DNA of 44,193 nucleotides from Clostridiales bacterium PH28_bin88 (GCA_000987045.1 LAKY01000052.1:1-44193), one strand, 5' to 3'; shown: positions 33,145-40,217, counted from the first letter of the stretch. The notes: a model not told the origin generated them from the letters alone. A program made the numbers and translations.

Positions 33145-33588
33145 TTGACTGCCAACAGTAACGCAAGAAAACTGTGGGAGGCAACGCGGAACATCGTTAA
33201 AAAACTGGGTTTGTCGGAAAAAACCGTGGCTTCATGCTGCGGGATAACTTTTGCACAGTGCTATGCCATTGCCAGTATAGGCCGGGCCGAAGAAATTTCT
33301 CTGAATGAACTGGCAGAAACGTTGAATCTTGATAACAGTACCATGAGTAGAACTATCAGCAACCTGGTCAATGATCACCTGGTAGAGCGGAACATTAACC
33401 CGGAAGACAGGAGATACGTGACAATTAGGCTTACGGAGCCGGGATATGAAGCATTTAAAAAAATAGAAGGGGGTATGGAATTATATTTTCAGGCGGTCTT
33501 AGGTTTGATACCCGAAGATAAGCACGAACAGGTGGTTGAGAGTCTGACCTATTTATCGGAAGCAATGAACAAAATTGTCTGCTGTTAG
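33145..33588 (+). CDS. MarR-family regulator with vicinal Cys pairs (first copy)
   Basis: A 147-residue winged-helix regulator. TTG 33145 follows GGGAGGTGAT; upstream ATG 33109 would extend through the ribosome-binding site and is rejected. The wing region has the MarR core ISLNELAETLNLDNSTMSRT, ISNLVNDHLVERNINPEDRR and YVTIRLTEPG. Cys31-Cys32 and Cys39 (ASCCGITFAQC) lie at the start of the first core helix, and Cys146-Cys147 end the protein. Vicinal thiols at both ends of the dimerisation region suggest sensing of a thiophilic metal or metalloid, or of oxidation. It leads a set of genes (ArsA-like, ArsD-like, glycyl radical enzyme), and a second MarR with the same Cys layout closes that set. 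Confidence 0.88.
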   Translation: MTANSNARKLWEATRNIVKKLGLSEKTVASCCGITFAQCYAIASIGRAEEISLNELAETLNLDNSTMSRTISNLVNDHLVERNINPEDRRYVTIRLTEPGYEAFKKIEGGMELYFQAVLGLIPEDKHEQVVESLTYLSEAMNKIVCC

Positions 33589-33725
33589 CGAGAAAAGACC
33601 GGTACTAAACTAACTAAAGTCATATCGCGCGTCGGATCATGGTTTCAGTTGCCTTGAGGGAGGGAGGCAAAATGACGATGTCCTGTTTTCAGAACAAAAC
33701 ACTGCGATTAGGAGGTAACTGTAAA

Positions 33726-34664
33726 ATGTCCAAAAACTTAAAGGATCAATTCGTTCCGGAAAACGGTAAAAAAAGGTTTATCTTCTTCAGCGGGAAGGGC
33801 GGCGTCGGTAAATCCACGCTTTCGGCGGCGACCGCGGTCTGGCTGGCGGACCAGGGATATAAAACCCTGCTGGCTTCCACAGACCTCCAGCGCAGCCAGG
33901 ACGACATCTTTGGCCAGAGTTTTGACGTCACCCCCACTCCGGTGGATGGAATGGATAATTTGTGGGTCCTGAACACGGATGTGGATAAAAACATCATGCA
34001 GCACCAGGTCCGCCAGGTCCGGATTATGGAAAGTATTTTAGGCGAAGTGCCGGAGTTGGATTTTATCAAAGAGCACTATACTCAGAACCCCTGCTGCGAA
34101 ACAGCCGCTTGGAACCGCATGACGGAGTTCATGAACACCACCCAGTACCAGGCTGTGGTATTTGACACGGCGCCCGGAGGGCACTCACTGGAGACAATCC
34201 TGTACCCGATGAAGCAAGCAGACAAGATTTACGGAATGATCCAGGCCAAAAAAGCCAGTGCCGAACTCGCCGGGAAAGCCGGGAAAGAAGCTGACGTCAC
34301 CGTACTGGAACAAATGATCAAGGAAAATGAGCAAGCATTAAACCTGATGAAATCTGACCAGACAAAGTATGTTCTGATCATGCACCCGAGACGCCTGCCC
34401 CTATTTGAAAGCGAGCGATTAATCGAAGCGCTCACCAAGGTAGGGTTCAAGTCAGACGCCCTGGTGATCAATGAGATCCTTCCGGAAGAGGAAGTAAACA
34501 ATTCCTCCCAGTTCTTTAAGGATATTCGCCATCTCCAGGATAGATTTGTCGACCTGGCGGAAATCAAATTCAACGACATCGCCATCAAAAGACTATCCAT
34601 GCTTTCCAAGGAAATTATCGGAAAGGAAGCCTTGCGCAAACTTGGCGCTGAGTTATTCAACTAG
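33726..34664 (+). CDS. ArsA/GET3-family ATPase
   Basis: A 312-residue cytoplasmic ATPase with the deviant Walker A FSGKGGVGKS (P-loop residues 22-30), LLASTDLQRSQDDIF (switch I, with Asp-Leu-Gln in place of the usual Asp-Pro-Ala) and switch II DTAPGGHSLETI (from residue 147). It is a single ArsA half, like GET3 and archaeal ArsA. A Cys pair at 123-124 (NPCCETAAWNRM) lies where ArsA proteins place metalloid or client-binding residues. ATG 33726 has AGGAGGT; an in-frame ATG at 33672, after GGGAGG, would add a 18-residue extension with two more Cys. No arsB pump gene is nearby. Role could be metalloid transfer, tail-anchored protein handling, or metal-cofactor delivery for the downstream radical enzyme. 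Confidence 0.85.
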   Translation: MSKNLKDQFVPENGKKRFIFFSGKGGVGKSTLSAATAVWLADQGYKTLLASTDLQRSQDDIFGQSFDVTPTPVDGMDNLWVLNTDVDKNIMQHQVRQVRIMESILGEVPELDFIKEHYTQNPCCETAAWNRMTEFMNTTQYQAVVFDTAPGGHSLETILYPMKQADKIYGMIQAKKASAELAGKAGKEADVTVLEQMIKENEQALNLMKSDQTKYVLIMHPRRLPLFESERLIEALTKVGFKSDALVINEILPEEEVNNSSQFFKDIRHLQDRFVDLAEIKFNDIAIKRLSMLSKEIIGKEALRKLGAELFN

Positions 34665-34710
34665 GCTTTTCAGCAGGTAAAATTGATGTGAGAAAGGGGG
34701 TGTGTCTTTG

Positions 34711-35064
34711 ATGGTGGAGCGCAAAACCAAAATCGAATTGTTTCAGGCGTCTTGCTGCAACCCTGCACGCGCTGAGCAGCTTACGGTGATGCTGGCCGGT
34801 TTGAAGAAAGAACTGCCGGAGGAATTGGAAATCTACATCTACAATTTAAGCACCGGTGATGAGGAATCGTGGACGGCTTTGGCTGCGCTGGCGAGATATA
34901 TCAGGGAAAAAGGGCTCAACAAGTTTTTGCCACCGGGACCCTCCGGAATTATTTCCACCCTGCCGGTGGTAGCCATTAACGGGAGCATTGAATTTCTACG
35001 GGAAGAGCCCACGCGAGAACAAATTCTGAGCAAAATTGAGCCAGGTCATTTACCAAATTCATAG
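34711..35064 (+). CDS. Small ArsD/thioredoxin-like CC protein
   Basis: A 117-residue cytoplasmic protein. ATG 34711 is chosen; TTG 34708 (7 bases after AAAGGGGG) and GTG 34702 are close alternatives. The pattern beta-CC-helix (IELFQASCCNPARAEQL, Cys15-Cys16), LEIYIYNLS, helix, then GIISTLPVVAINGSIEFLRE with a cis-Pro-like LPVV segment is a thioredoxin fold of the ArsD kind, in which the N-terminal Cys pair binds As(III) or Sb(III) and passes it to ArsA. The gene lies 46 bases after the ArsA-like gene, the same pairing as arsD-arsA. Sequence similarity to ArsD is limited, so the metallochaperone role is an inference from fold, Cys pair and neighbour. Confidence 0.65.
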   Translation: MVERKTKIELFQASCCNPARAEQLTVMLAGLKKELPEELEIYIYNLSTGDEESWTALAALARYIREKGLNKFLPPGPSGIISTLPVVAINGSIEFLREEPTREQILSKIEPGHLPNS

Positions 35065-35186
35065 CAGTAAAGAAAACAGGCAAAGTCACTCCCAAACTGG
35101 TTGGTTTAAACGAAACCATGTTTATTGCTGCAAGCTGTAGGGATGGAAAAGGGGTGTTGTCAACAGCGTTTTTTTTTAATCCACAT

Positions 35187-35203
35187 ATTTGTATATTGCA
35201 AGT
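35187..35203. promoter_or_regulatory. Likely MarR operator upstream of the glycyl radical enzyme
   Basis: ATTTGTATATTGCAAGT matches 13 of 17 bases of the segment that contains the perfect palindrome at 38791-38805; the right half-site TTGCAAG is exact. It lies 65 bases before the start codon of the enzyme gene. I see no strong -35/-10 pair around it. Confidence 0.5.
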
Positions 35204-35267
35204 CTTGTCAATCACAACTAAACATCCCCCCCGCTAAGGCGGCGGGTAAAGGAGGAGAAATAATTTC

Positions 35268-37616
35268 ATGACAACGTGCAGATTGCCAAATACCAACTCC
35301 AATTACGTGGCTTCCACGGAGCGCATCGAAAGGCTGTGCAGCAGGTTGTTCAACACCCCCATGGAAGTCAGCGTGATCCGGGCGCGGAAGTTTACCGAAG
35401 CCAGGGAAAAGTACGCCGACAGGCCCTTGATCATCCAGCGGGCGCTGGCCCTGAAAGATACCCTGGAAGCCACCCCGGCGGTAATTTACGATGACGAATT
35501 AATCGTGGGGCATGCGACGGATAAATTCAGGGGCGCGGCCGTTTATCCGGAGGTCCGCTCGCAGTGGTTGATGAACGAGTTAAAGGCGATGGAAAAACGT
35601 TTTACGCATCACTTCCGGGTCTCCGCGGAGGAAGCCAAAGAACTGGAGCAAATCGCCGCTGCGTGGGTAGGCAGAACCGCTCACGAGCAAATGGTCAACA
35701 GCCTGACTGCGGATGAACGCGAGCTGCATGACTCGATTACCGTGGTTAACTCCAATTTCGGTTTCGGCCTCCATCTTTTCTACCCCGACATGCAGAGGGT
35801 ACTGGCGCAGGGCCTGGACGGGCTGTTGGAGGACACCCGCCGGCGGCGGGCGGCGGCTGTAGCGGACGCCAGGGGCCAGGAGCAGATTGATTTTTACGAC
35901 GCGGTGGAAATCGTCCTTGCCGCGGCCCAGGACTGGATCCTGAAGTATGCGGCGGAGGCCCGCTCCCAGGCCGCCCGCGCCGATGGCGACCGTTCCCGGG
36001 AACTGCAAGAAATCGCCGGAGTGTTGTCCAATCTAGCCCACAAGCCGGCAGCCACGTTCCACGAAGGCCTCCAGATGGTCTACCTGGCGCACCTCCTGCT
36101 GGACCTGGCGGATGGCGGGCACGAGATACCATACGGCCGGCTGGATCAACTGCTATACCTCCTCTACGCGGCGGACCGGGCGTCCGGGAGGACCGATCAG
36201 GCCAGGGCGCGGGAATTGATCGAGGCCTTTTATATCCAGTCCTCGACCATCACGCACTTCATGGACGGTATGTCGGCCCTGGGAGTCGACGGCAACCCCG
36301 GCCGGCTGGACATTACCCTCGGTGGTGTTGACGAGACGGGCCGGGATGCCACAAACGAGCTGAGCCACCTTTTCCTGTCCACCATGGACCAGCTAAGGAC
36401 CACTCAACCCAACGTGATGGTCAGGCTCCATGAACAGACACCGGAGGATTTCTTTGATCTGGTAATCAAAGTCATGACCGACGGCAGTAACGTGATCGCG
36501 GTGTTCAACGATGAGGTGAACATCGAAGCCTTGACCTCCCGGGGCGTGGACCTTGCTGATGCGCGGGACTACGCTGTCGGAGGATGTGTTTCCATTCTCC
36601 CACGGGGCACTTACGGCCCCATGTGCGGTTCTCACGTTTTTAGTACCAAGGTGTTGGAGCGTGTCCTGCTATCCGGCAAAAACTTCGAGTCTTACGACGA
36701 ATTCTACCAGGCCTTCAAGCATGAACTGAGCAAGGCAATCAGTACTCTGGTCAAGATCATGCACAAAGGCGACGCTGCCCACAAGGATTTGTTGCCCCAA
36801 CCCCTGGTTTCGGCTTTCGTGGAAGGGCCACTGGCAACAGGCAAAGACATCAAGGAAGGCGGCGGGCGGAATAACTTCACCGGGATGAATTTCGTCGGTT
36901 TTGCCAATATCGTCGATTCCCTGGCTGCCATCAAACACCTGGTTTTCACGTCGGGTGAAATGACCTTTGAGGAACTGGCCCGGGCTATTGGCGCCAACTA
37001 TGCGGGTCACGAAAAGATTCAACAGTTACTGCTGACCCGGGCGCCCAAATATGGCAACGACAACGATCTTGCCGATGCAATTGCCCGCGACCTGTTTGCT
37101 TTCTACCATGACGAAGTGACACGCCACAAGACTTTCAGGGGCGGTCAGTTTGTGCCGGGGCTGATTTCAGCCACCCTGCACATGCTGGCGGGCGCGGTCA
37201 GCGCGGCGACGCCGGACGGCCGGCCGGCTAAATTCCCGCTGGCGATCGGTGGCGCGCCTGCGACCGGAGCAAGCCGCCAGGGCCCGACCGCTGCGATCAA
37301 GTCAATTACCGGCATTGATCACAAGCAGGCCGCCGCGGGTATTGCGGTCAATATGCGGTTCCATCCTTCGCTGTTTGAAACAGCGGAAAACATCGAGCGG
37401 TTCAAGGAGCTGGTCAAAACCTACTTTTTCGAGTTGCATGGGCAACACCTGCAGCTGACCGTAATCGACTCCGAAACGTTGAAAAAGGCCAAGGCCGAAC
37501 CGGAAAAGTACACGGACTTGCTCGTCAGGGTGGCCGGCTACAGCGCCCGGTTTATTGATCTGTCACCAATGACACAGGATGAACTCATCGCCCGGACCGA
37601 ATACGCCAGCCTGTAG
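35268..37616 (+). CDS. Glycyl radical enzyme of unassigned substrate
   Basis: A 782-residue member of the pyruvate formate-lyase/glycerol dehydratase family. ATG 35268 follows AAAGGAGGAG. The PFL-like domain runs to about residue 650. The catalytic Cys loop is YAVGGCVSILPRGTYGPMCG, with Cys440; the radical loop near the C-terminus is VRVAGYSARF, with Gly757. Dehydratases, decarboxylases and C-N or C-S lyases of this family have Cys-Val-Glu; here Ser442 takes the place of the Glu, and an extra Cys453 lies nearby. This excludes confident naming as glycerol, choline, hydroxyproline or isethionate enzyme. Cys-x-Ser is closer to PFL itself, but PFL's Cys-Cys pair is absent. The activase follows. 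The reaction is radical-based and oxygen-sensitive; the substrate is unknown. Confidence 0.88.
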   Translation: MTTCRLPNTNSNYVASTERIERLCSRLFNTPMEVSVIRARKFTEAREKYADRPLIIQRALALKDTLEATPAVIYDDELIVGHATDKFRGAAVYPEVRSQWLMNELKAMEKRFTHHFRVSAEEAKELEQIAAAWVGRTAHEQMVNSLTADERELHDSITVVNSNFGFGLHLFYPDMQRVLAQGLDGLLEDTRRRRAAAVADARGQEQIDFYDAVEIVLAAAQDWILKYAAEARSQAARADGDRSRELQEIAGVLSNLAHKPAATFHEGLQMVYLAHLLLDLADGGHEIPYGRLDQLLYLLYAADRASGRTDQARARELIEAFYIQSSTITHFMDGMSALGVDGNPGRLDITLGGVDETGRDATNELSHLFLSTMDQLRTTQPNVMVRLHEQTPEDFFDLVIKVMTDGSNVIAVFNDEVNIEALTSRGVDLADARDYAVGGCVSILPRGTYGPMCGSHVFSTKVLERVLLSGKNFESYDEFYQAFKHELSKAISTLVKIMHKGDAAHKDLLPQPLVSAFVEGPLATGKDIKEGGGRNNFTGMNFVGFANIVDSLAAIKHLVFTSGEMTFEELARAIGANYAGHEKIQQLLLTRAPKYGNDNDLADAIARDLFAFYHDEVTRHKTFRGGQFVPGLISATLHMLAGAVSAATPDGRPAKFPLAIGGAPATGASRQGPTAAIKSITGIDHKQAAAGIAVNMRFHPSLFETAENIERFKELVKTYFFELHGQHLQLTVIDSETLKKAKAEPEKYTDLLVRVAGYSARFIDLSPMTQDELIARTEYASL

Positions 37617-37691
37617 CGGGAACGGTTGGGTACCGGAGCCGATCGTGAGCGTCACCCGGGCTAACTGCCTGGTAAAGCTATGAAAAAAACT

Positions 37692-37717
37692 GGTGGGGGC
37701 GGGTCAACGCCCCCACC
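37692..37717 (+). other. Strong hairpin between the radical enzyme and its activase
   Basis: GGTGGGGGCG (37692-37701), loop GGTCAA, CGCCCCCACC (37708-37717): a 10-bp GC-rich stem with no U tract. It probably stabilises or processes the mRNA so that much more enzyme than activase is made. Because it is GC-rich and lacks U's, it is unlikely to be a full terminator. Confidence 0.65.
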
Positions 37718-37752
37718 GGGACTTATCCAAGCGTAAAGGAAAGAGGGTTAAA

Positions 37753-38664
37753 ATGGCTGGACATATCACGGGCAAGGTGTTTAATATCCAAAGGTATGCC
37801 GTCCATGATGGTCCCGGGATCAGGACGATCGTGTTTCTCAAGGGCTGCCCGATGCGCTGTGATTGGTGCGAAAACCCGGAATCAATTGAACCGCGCCGGC
37901 AATTGGCTTTCTACTCCCCAAAATGTATCGGTTGCGGCGATTGCCAGCCAGCGTGCCCGCGGGGGGCCATCGACTTGACCCGCGCGGAGCGGATTGACCG
38001 GGTACGCTGTGACAATTGCGGCCAGTGCGCCCGGGTCTGTCCCGTCGCCGCCCTGAAACTGATCGGCGAGGATCTGACAGTCGAGGATGTGCTGGCGCAG
38101 GTGCTGCGCGACCGTAAGTTTTACGAGCGTTCGGGGGGCGGAGTCACGATTTCCGGGGGAGAGCCCACCCTGCAGTACGACTTCCTGTACGCCCTGTTGC
38201 AGGCCTGCAAAGATGAGGGGTTGCATACCGTGCTGGAAACCAACGGCCTGGTGGCCTGGGAGAAGTTGGAGCAGTTAACCCCGCTGGTGGATATTTTTTA
38301 CCTGGATCTCAAAAGCATTGATCCGGCCTTGCACAAACAACACACTGGTGTGAGTAATGACCTGATCTTGAGCAATGCCCGGAAGTTAATGGCAAAAAAG
38401 CAGGCAGTCGTATTCCGCTTACCGCTGATTCCTGGAATCAACACGACAACGGCCCAACTGGAGCTGATGGCGGATTTCTTAAACGAAATCAAAGCAAAGG
38501 AAGTGCATCTGCTTCCCTACCATAAGCTGGGGGAAAATAAACTCGCAAGTATCCATTCAGGGCTGCACCCCCTGCCGGTCCCCGAAATGAGCCGCGGCGA
38601 GGCGGAAGAACTGCAAAAACTCTTTCATGCGCCGGGTAGAAGGGTGATAGTCGGGGGCGCCTGA
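37753..38664 (+). CDS. Glycyl radical enzyme activase (radical SAM, two extra ferredoxin clusters)
   Basis: A 303-residue radical SAM protein that abstracts the Gly757 hydrogen of the partner enzyme. ATG 37753 follows GAGGG; a GTG at 37693 lies inside the hairpin and is rejected. The SAM cluster motif is CPMRCDWC (Cys32, Cys36, Cys39). An inserted ferredoxin domain has two complete 4Fe-4S motifs: Cys58/61/64/68 (CIGCGDCQPACP) and Cys86/89/92/96 (CDNCGQCARVCP). SAM-binding GGGVTISGGEPTLQ follows. The two-cluster insert is typical of activases for enzymes other than PFL. The gene lies 136 bases after the enzyme gene, so the two are co-transcribed. Confidence 0.94.
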   Translation: MAGHITGKVFNIQRYAVHDGPGIRTIVFLKGCPMRCDWCENPESIEPRRQLAFYSPKCIGCGDCQPACPRGAIDLTRAERIDRVRCDNCGQCARVCPVAALKLIGEDLTVEDVLAQVLRDRKFYERSGGGVTISGGEPTLQYDFLYALLQACKDEGLHTVLETNGLVAWEKLEQLTPLVDIFYLDLKSIDPALHKQHTGVSNDLILSNARKLMAKKQAVVFRLPLIPGINTTTAQLELMADFLNEIKAKEVHLLPYHKLGENKLASIHSGLHPLPVPEMSRGEAEELQKLFHAPGRRVIVGGA

Positions 38665-38693
38665 AGCCGATTAACGCAGGATGTTTTTGTGAT

Positions 38694-38716
38694 GTAATCT
38701 CCCCGCTAGAGATTAC
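38694..38716 (+). terminator. Hairpin after the activase gene
   Basis: GTAATCTC (38694-38701), 7-base loop, GAGATTAC (38709-38716). Perfect 8-bp stem without U tract. It likely marks the mRNA 3' end of the enzyme-activase unit. Confidence 0.5.
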
Positions 38717-38790
38717 CCGCTTCAGGGGTGAATGTTTACAGCCGGCGCTAACCGCAGGTTTCACCAGACTGATCAATGAGCAAAATAATA

Positions 38791-38805
38791 CTTGCAAATT
38801 GCAAG
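38791..38805. promoter_or_regulatory. MarR operator palindrome before the second MarR gene
   Basis: CTTGCAAATTGCAAG is a perfect palindrome with one central base, 33 bases before the start codon. Related sites lie before the first MarR gene, before the radical enzyme and after this MarR gene. It is the best candidate for the shared operator of the block. Confidence 0.72.
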
Positions 38806-38838
38806 CAAATATGATATTAATAAGTTGAGGTGAAGCCT

Positions 38839-39285
38839 ATGGTTGACAAGAGGGAACTGTTTCAAGTATTTACCCGCAGGTTTGGTCTATTGAATAAAAG
38901 CTGTTGTAAATGCAAACCCCTTGATATTTCCCTTGTTCAAAGTCATATTTTATACGAAATCAAACGCCAGGGGCGCCCCTCAATGCAGCAGGTGGCTGAA
39001 ACTCTAGGCCTTGATATAACAACTTTTAGCCGACAGGTACAGACCCTGGTAAGGAAAGGGTTGGTGGATAAGGTTCAATCCCCCGAGGACAGGCGCACAA
39101 ATTTATTGTCCTTAACCTATAAGGGCAAATTAGTTGAAGAACAAATTGACCAACGATTGAACGCGTACTTGGAGGAAATATTTTCTAACCTATCCCCTCG
39201 GGAAAAAGAAACAGTTATTGAGGCAATTGGACTACTGAACCGGGCAATGCTTAATTCGGAGAACTGTTGTCTTCCTCCCTTTTAA
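38839..39285 (+). CDS. MarR-family regulator with vicinal Cys pairs (second copy)
   Basis: A 148-residue winged-helix regulator. ATG 38839 lies six bases after GAGGTG; GTG 38830 is rejected because it overlaps that site. The core has PSMQQVAETLGLDITTFSRQ, VQTLVRKGLVDKVQSPEDRR and TNLLSLTYKG. Cys22-Cys23 with Cys25 (KSCCKCKP) lies at the same place as the Cys pair of the first MarR, and Cys143-Cys144 (ENCC) lies near the C-terminus, again as in the first. The two proteins are only moderately alike otherwise, so the Cys layout is likely under selection. It probably represses its own gene and the enzyme cluster through the CTTGCAA palindromes and responds to a thiophilic ligand. Confidence 0.88.
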   Translation: MVDKRELFQVFTRRFGLLNKSCCKCKPLDISLVQSHILYEIKRQGRPSMQQVAETLGLDITTFSRQVQTLVRKGLVDKVQSPEDRRTNLLSLTYKGKLVEEQIDQRLNAYLEEIFSNLSPREKETVIEAIGLLNRAMLNSENCCLPPF

Positions 39286-39291
39286 GAAGGT

Positions 39292-39315
39292 TATTGCAAG
39301 CAATTACTTGCAATA
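39292..39315. promoter_or_regulatory. Double TTGCAA site after the second MarR gene
   Basis: TATTGCAAG (39292-39300), CAATTA, CTTGCAATA (39307-39315): a perfect 9-bp inverted repeat. The half-sites are those of the palindrome at 38791 but in the opposite order, so it may be two overlapping operators. It lies 36 bases before the start codon at 39351. Confidence 0.6.
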
Positions 39316-39350
39316 TTCAACTATTTAAGTATTTTTGTGGAGGGTTTAAT

Positions 39351-39521
39351 ATGACAAACCACTATTATTTGGAAAAAATGATGGAATTTCGGAACGTGGA
39401 GTTGGAAAGGGTATCCCGGCAGGGTTGGCAAAAAGATAGCATGGGGGGGGTGACCGTGAAAAGAAAGGGTTCACACTTTGCGTTGGAGAGAATATGCCGG
39501 TATGTTTATGTGTACAAGTAG
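39351..39521 (+). CDS. 56-residue frame with a duplicated leader
   Basis: ATG 39351 follows GGAGGG. The first 26 residues (MTNHYYLEKMMEFRNVELER, then VSRQGWQ) are nearly the same as the N-terminal extension of the DJ-1/PfpI protein at 20422, and the DNA is also closely alike over about 85 bases (39351-39437 and 20422-20508). After that the frame diverges and stops at 39521. It may be the 5' remnant of a second DJ-1/PfpI gene, or a free small protein whose sequence has been fused to the other gene. The TTGCAA operator in front suggests it belongs to the MarR regulon. Confidence 0.5.
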   Translation: MTNHYYLEKMMEFRNVELERVSRQGWQKDSMGGVTVKRKGSHFALERICRYVYVYK

Positions 39522-39549
39522 AAATGGCAAAACGGAGGTAAACAGGAAA

Positions 39550-39582
39550 ATGGATAAAAAATGCTGGTGCTGTGGAACCTGA
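39550..39582 (+). CDS. 10-residue Cys-rich mini-frame
   Basis: ATG 39550, with GGAGGT ten bases upstream, opens MDKKCWCCGT and stops at 39582. Three cysteines in ten residues beside a block of Cys-pair regulators are suggestive, but the frame is so short that chance or the truncated start of a lost gene are equally likely. The following 260 bases to the cupin gene hold no recognised gene, only short fragments such as RVKLACRQHLSKLGALT. Confidence 0.25.
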   Translation: MDKKCWCCGT

Positions 39583-39843
39583 CTGGATTTAGGAGGTCGC
39601 GGGTAATTAGGTACTTAGGTCAGCGCGGTCAAGTCCCGCATGTACAGGGTCAAGCTGGCATGCCGGCAACACCTGTCCAAGTTGGGTGCGCTGACCTGAT
39701 CGAGGTTTTGCATCTGCTACTGCGAAGGGACACAAGAGGCGTAAGTGCTAGGGAGCAGGTTTCTTGTTTAGCCCGTACTTGGATAATAATAGTTGGCCAA
39801 ACCGAATCAAAAGACATATTACTTACCTTTTGGAGGGAGCAAA

Positions 39844-40170
39844 TTGTCCAATTCCACAACTTCGATCCGTGTGACAGTTCTTCCGGGGGTAACCAGGGAG
39901 ACCCTGGCTACGGGCGAACGGCTGATGGTGGTCAGGTTCACCTTTGATGCCGGGGCAGAAATCCCCCTACACCGGCACCCTCATGAACAGTCCAGTTACG
40001 TCGAGCGGGGGTGTCTGAAATACGTGGTAGGCGGGGTCGAACACATATTGAAGCCCGGGGATAGCCTGGTGATCTCCCCTGACGTCCCTCACCAGGCCAC
40101 TGCCCTTGAAGAAACAGTGGACATCAACTCCTTCTCCCCACTCCGGGAGGATTACATGGCTGATCAGTAG
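39844..40170 (+). CDS. Small cupin-domain protein
   Basis: A 108-residue single-domain cupin. TTG 39844 follows GGAGGGAG; the frame is open upstream to 39793 without a better start. Cupin motif 1 is PLHRHPHEQSSYVERG (His43, His45, His47, Gln49 as metal-ligand candidates) and motif 2 is PGDSLVISPDVPHQA with His83. Such proteins bind Fe, Mn, Ni or Zn and act as isomerases, dioxygenases or sensors. The gene is followed by a terminator. It could modify a substrate of the nearby hydrolase or radical enzyme, but no link is proven by sequence. Confidence 0.85.
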   Translation: MSNSTTSIRVTVLPGVTRETLATGERLMVVRFTFDAGAEIPLHRHPHEQSSYVERGCLKYVVGGVEHILKPGDSLVISPDVPHQATALEETVDINSFSPLREDYMADQ

Positions 40171-40187
40171 CCGGGACAGCACGAAAG

Positions 40188-40217
40188 GGCCAGGTGTTAA
40201 CCCTGGCCGATCATCTT
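40188..40217 (+). terminator. Terminator after the cupin gene
   Basis: GGCCAGG (40188-40194), loop, CCTGGCC (40202-40208), then GATCATCTTTT. Seven GC-rich pairs with a short T run. Confidence 0.6.

Noticed and set aside
33726..35064. Classical arsenic resistance operon
   Set aside because: No arsB/acr3 pump, arsC or ArsR-type repressor; the ArsA is a single half and the ArsD similarity is weak.
35155..35180. Terminator after the ArsD-like gene (TGTTGTCAACAGCG followed by nine T)
   Set aside because: The T run is striking but the stem is too short and has no proper loop, so I did not list it as a terminator.
35221..35246. Short GC-rich hairpin (CCCCCGC and GGCGGG) just before the radical enzyme gene
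   Set aside because: The pairing is imperfect and next to the ribosome-binding site; it may affect translation, but the evidence is too thin.
35268..37616. Pyruvate formate-lyase or benzylsuccinate synthase
   Set aside because: The Cys-Cys pair of PFL is absent, and no small Bss subunits accompany the gene; the activase type also speaks against PFL.
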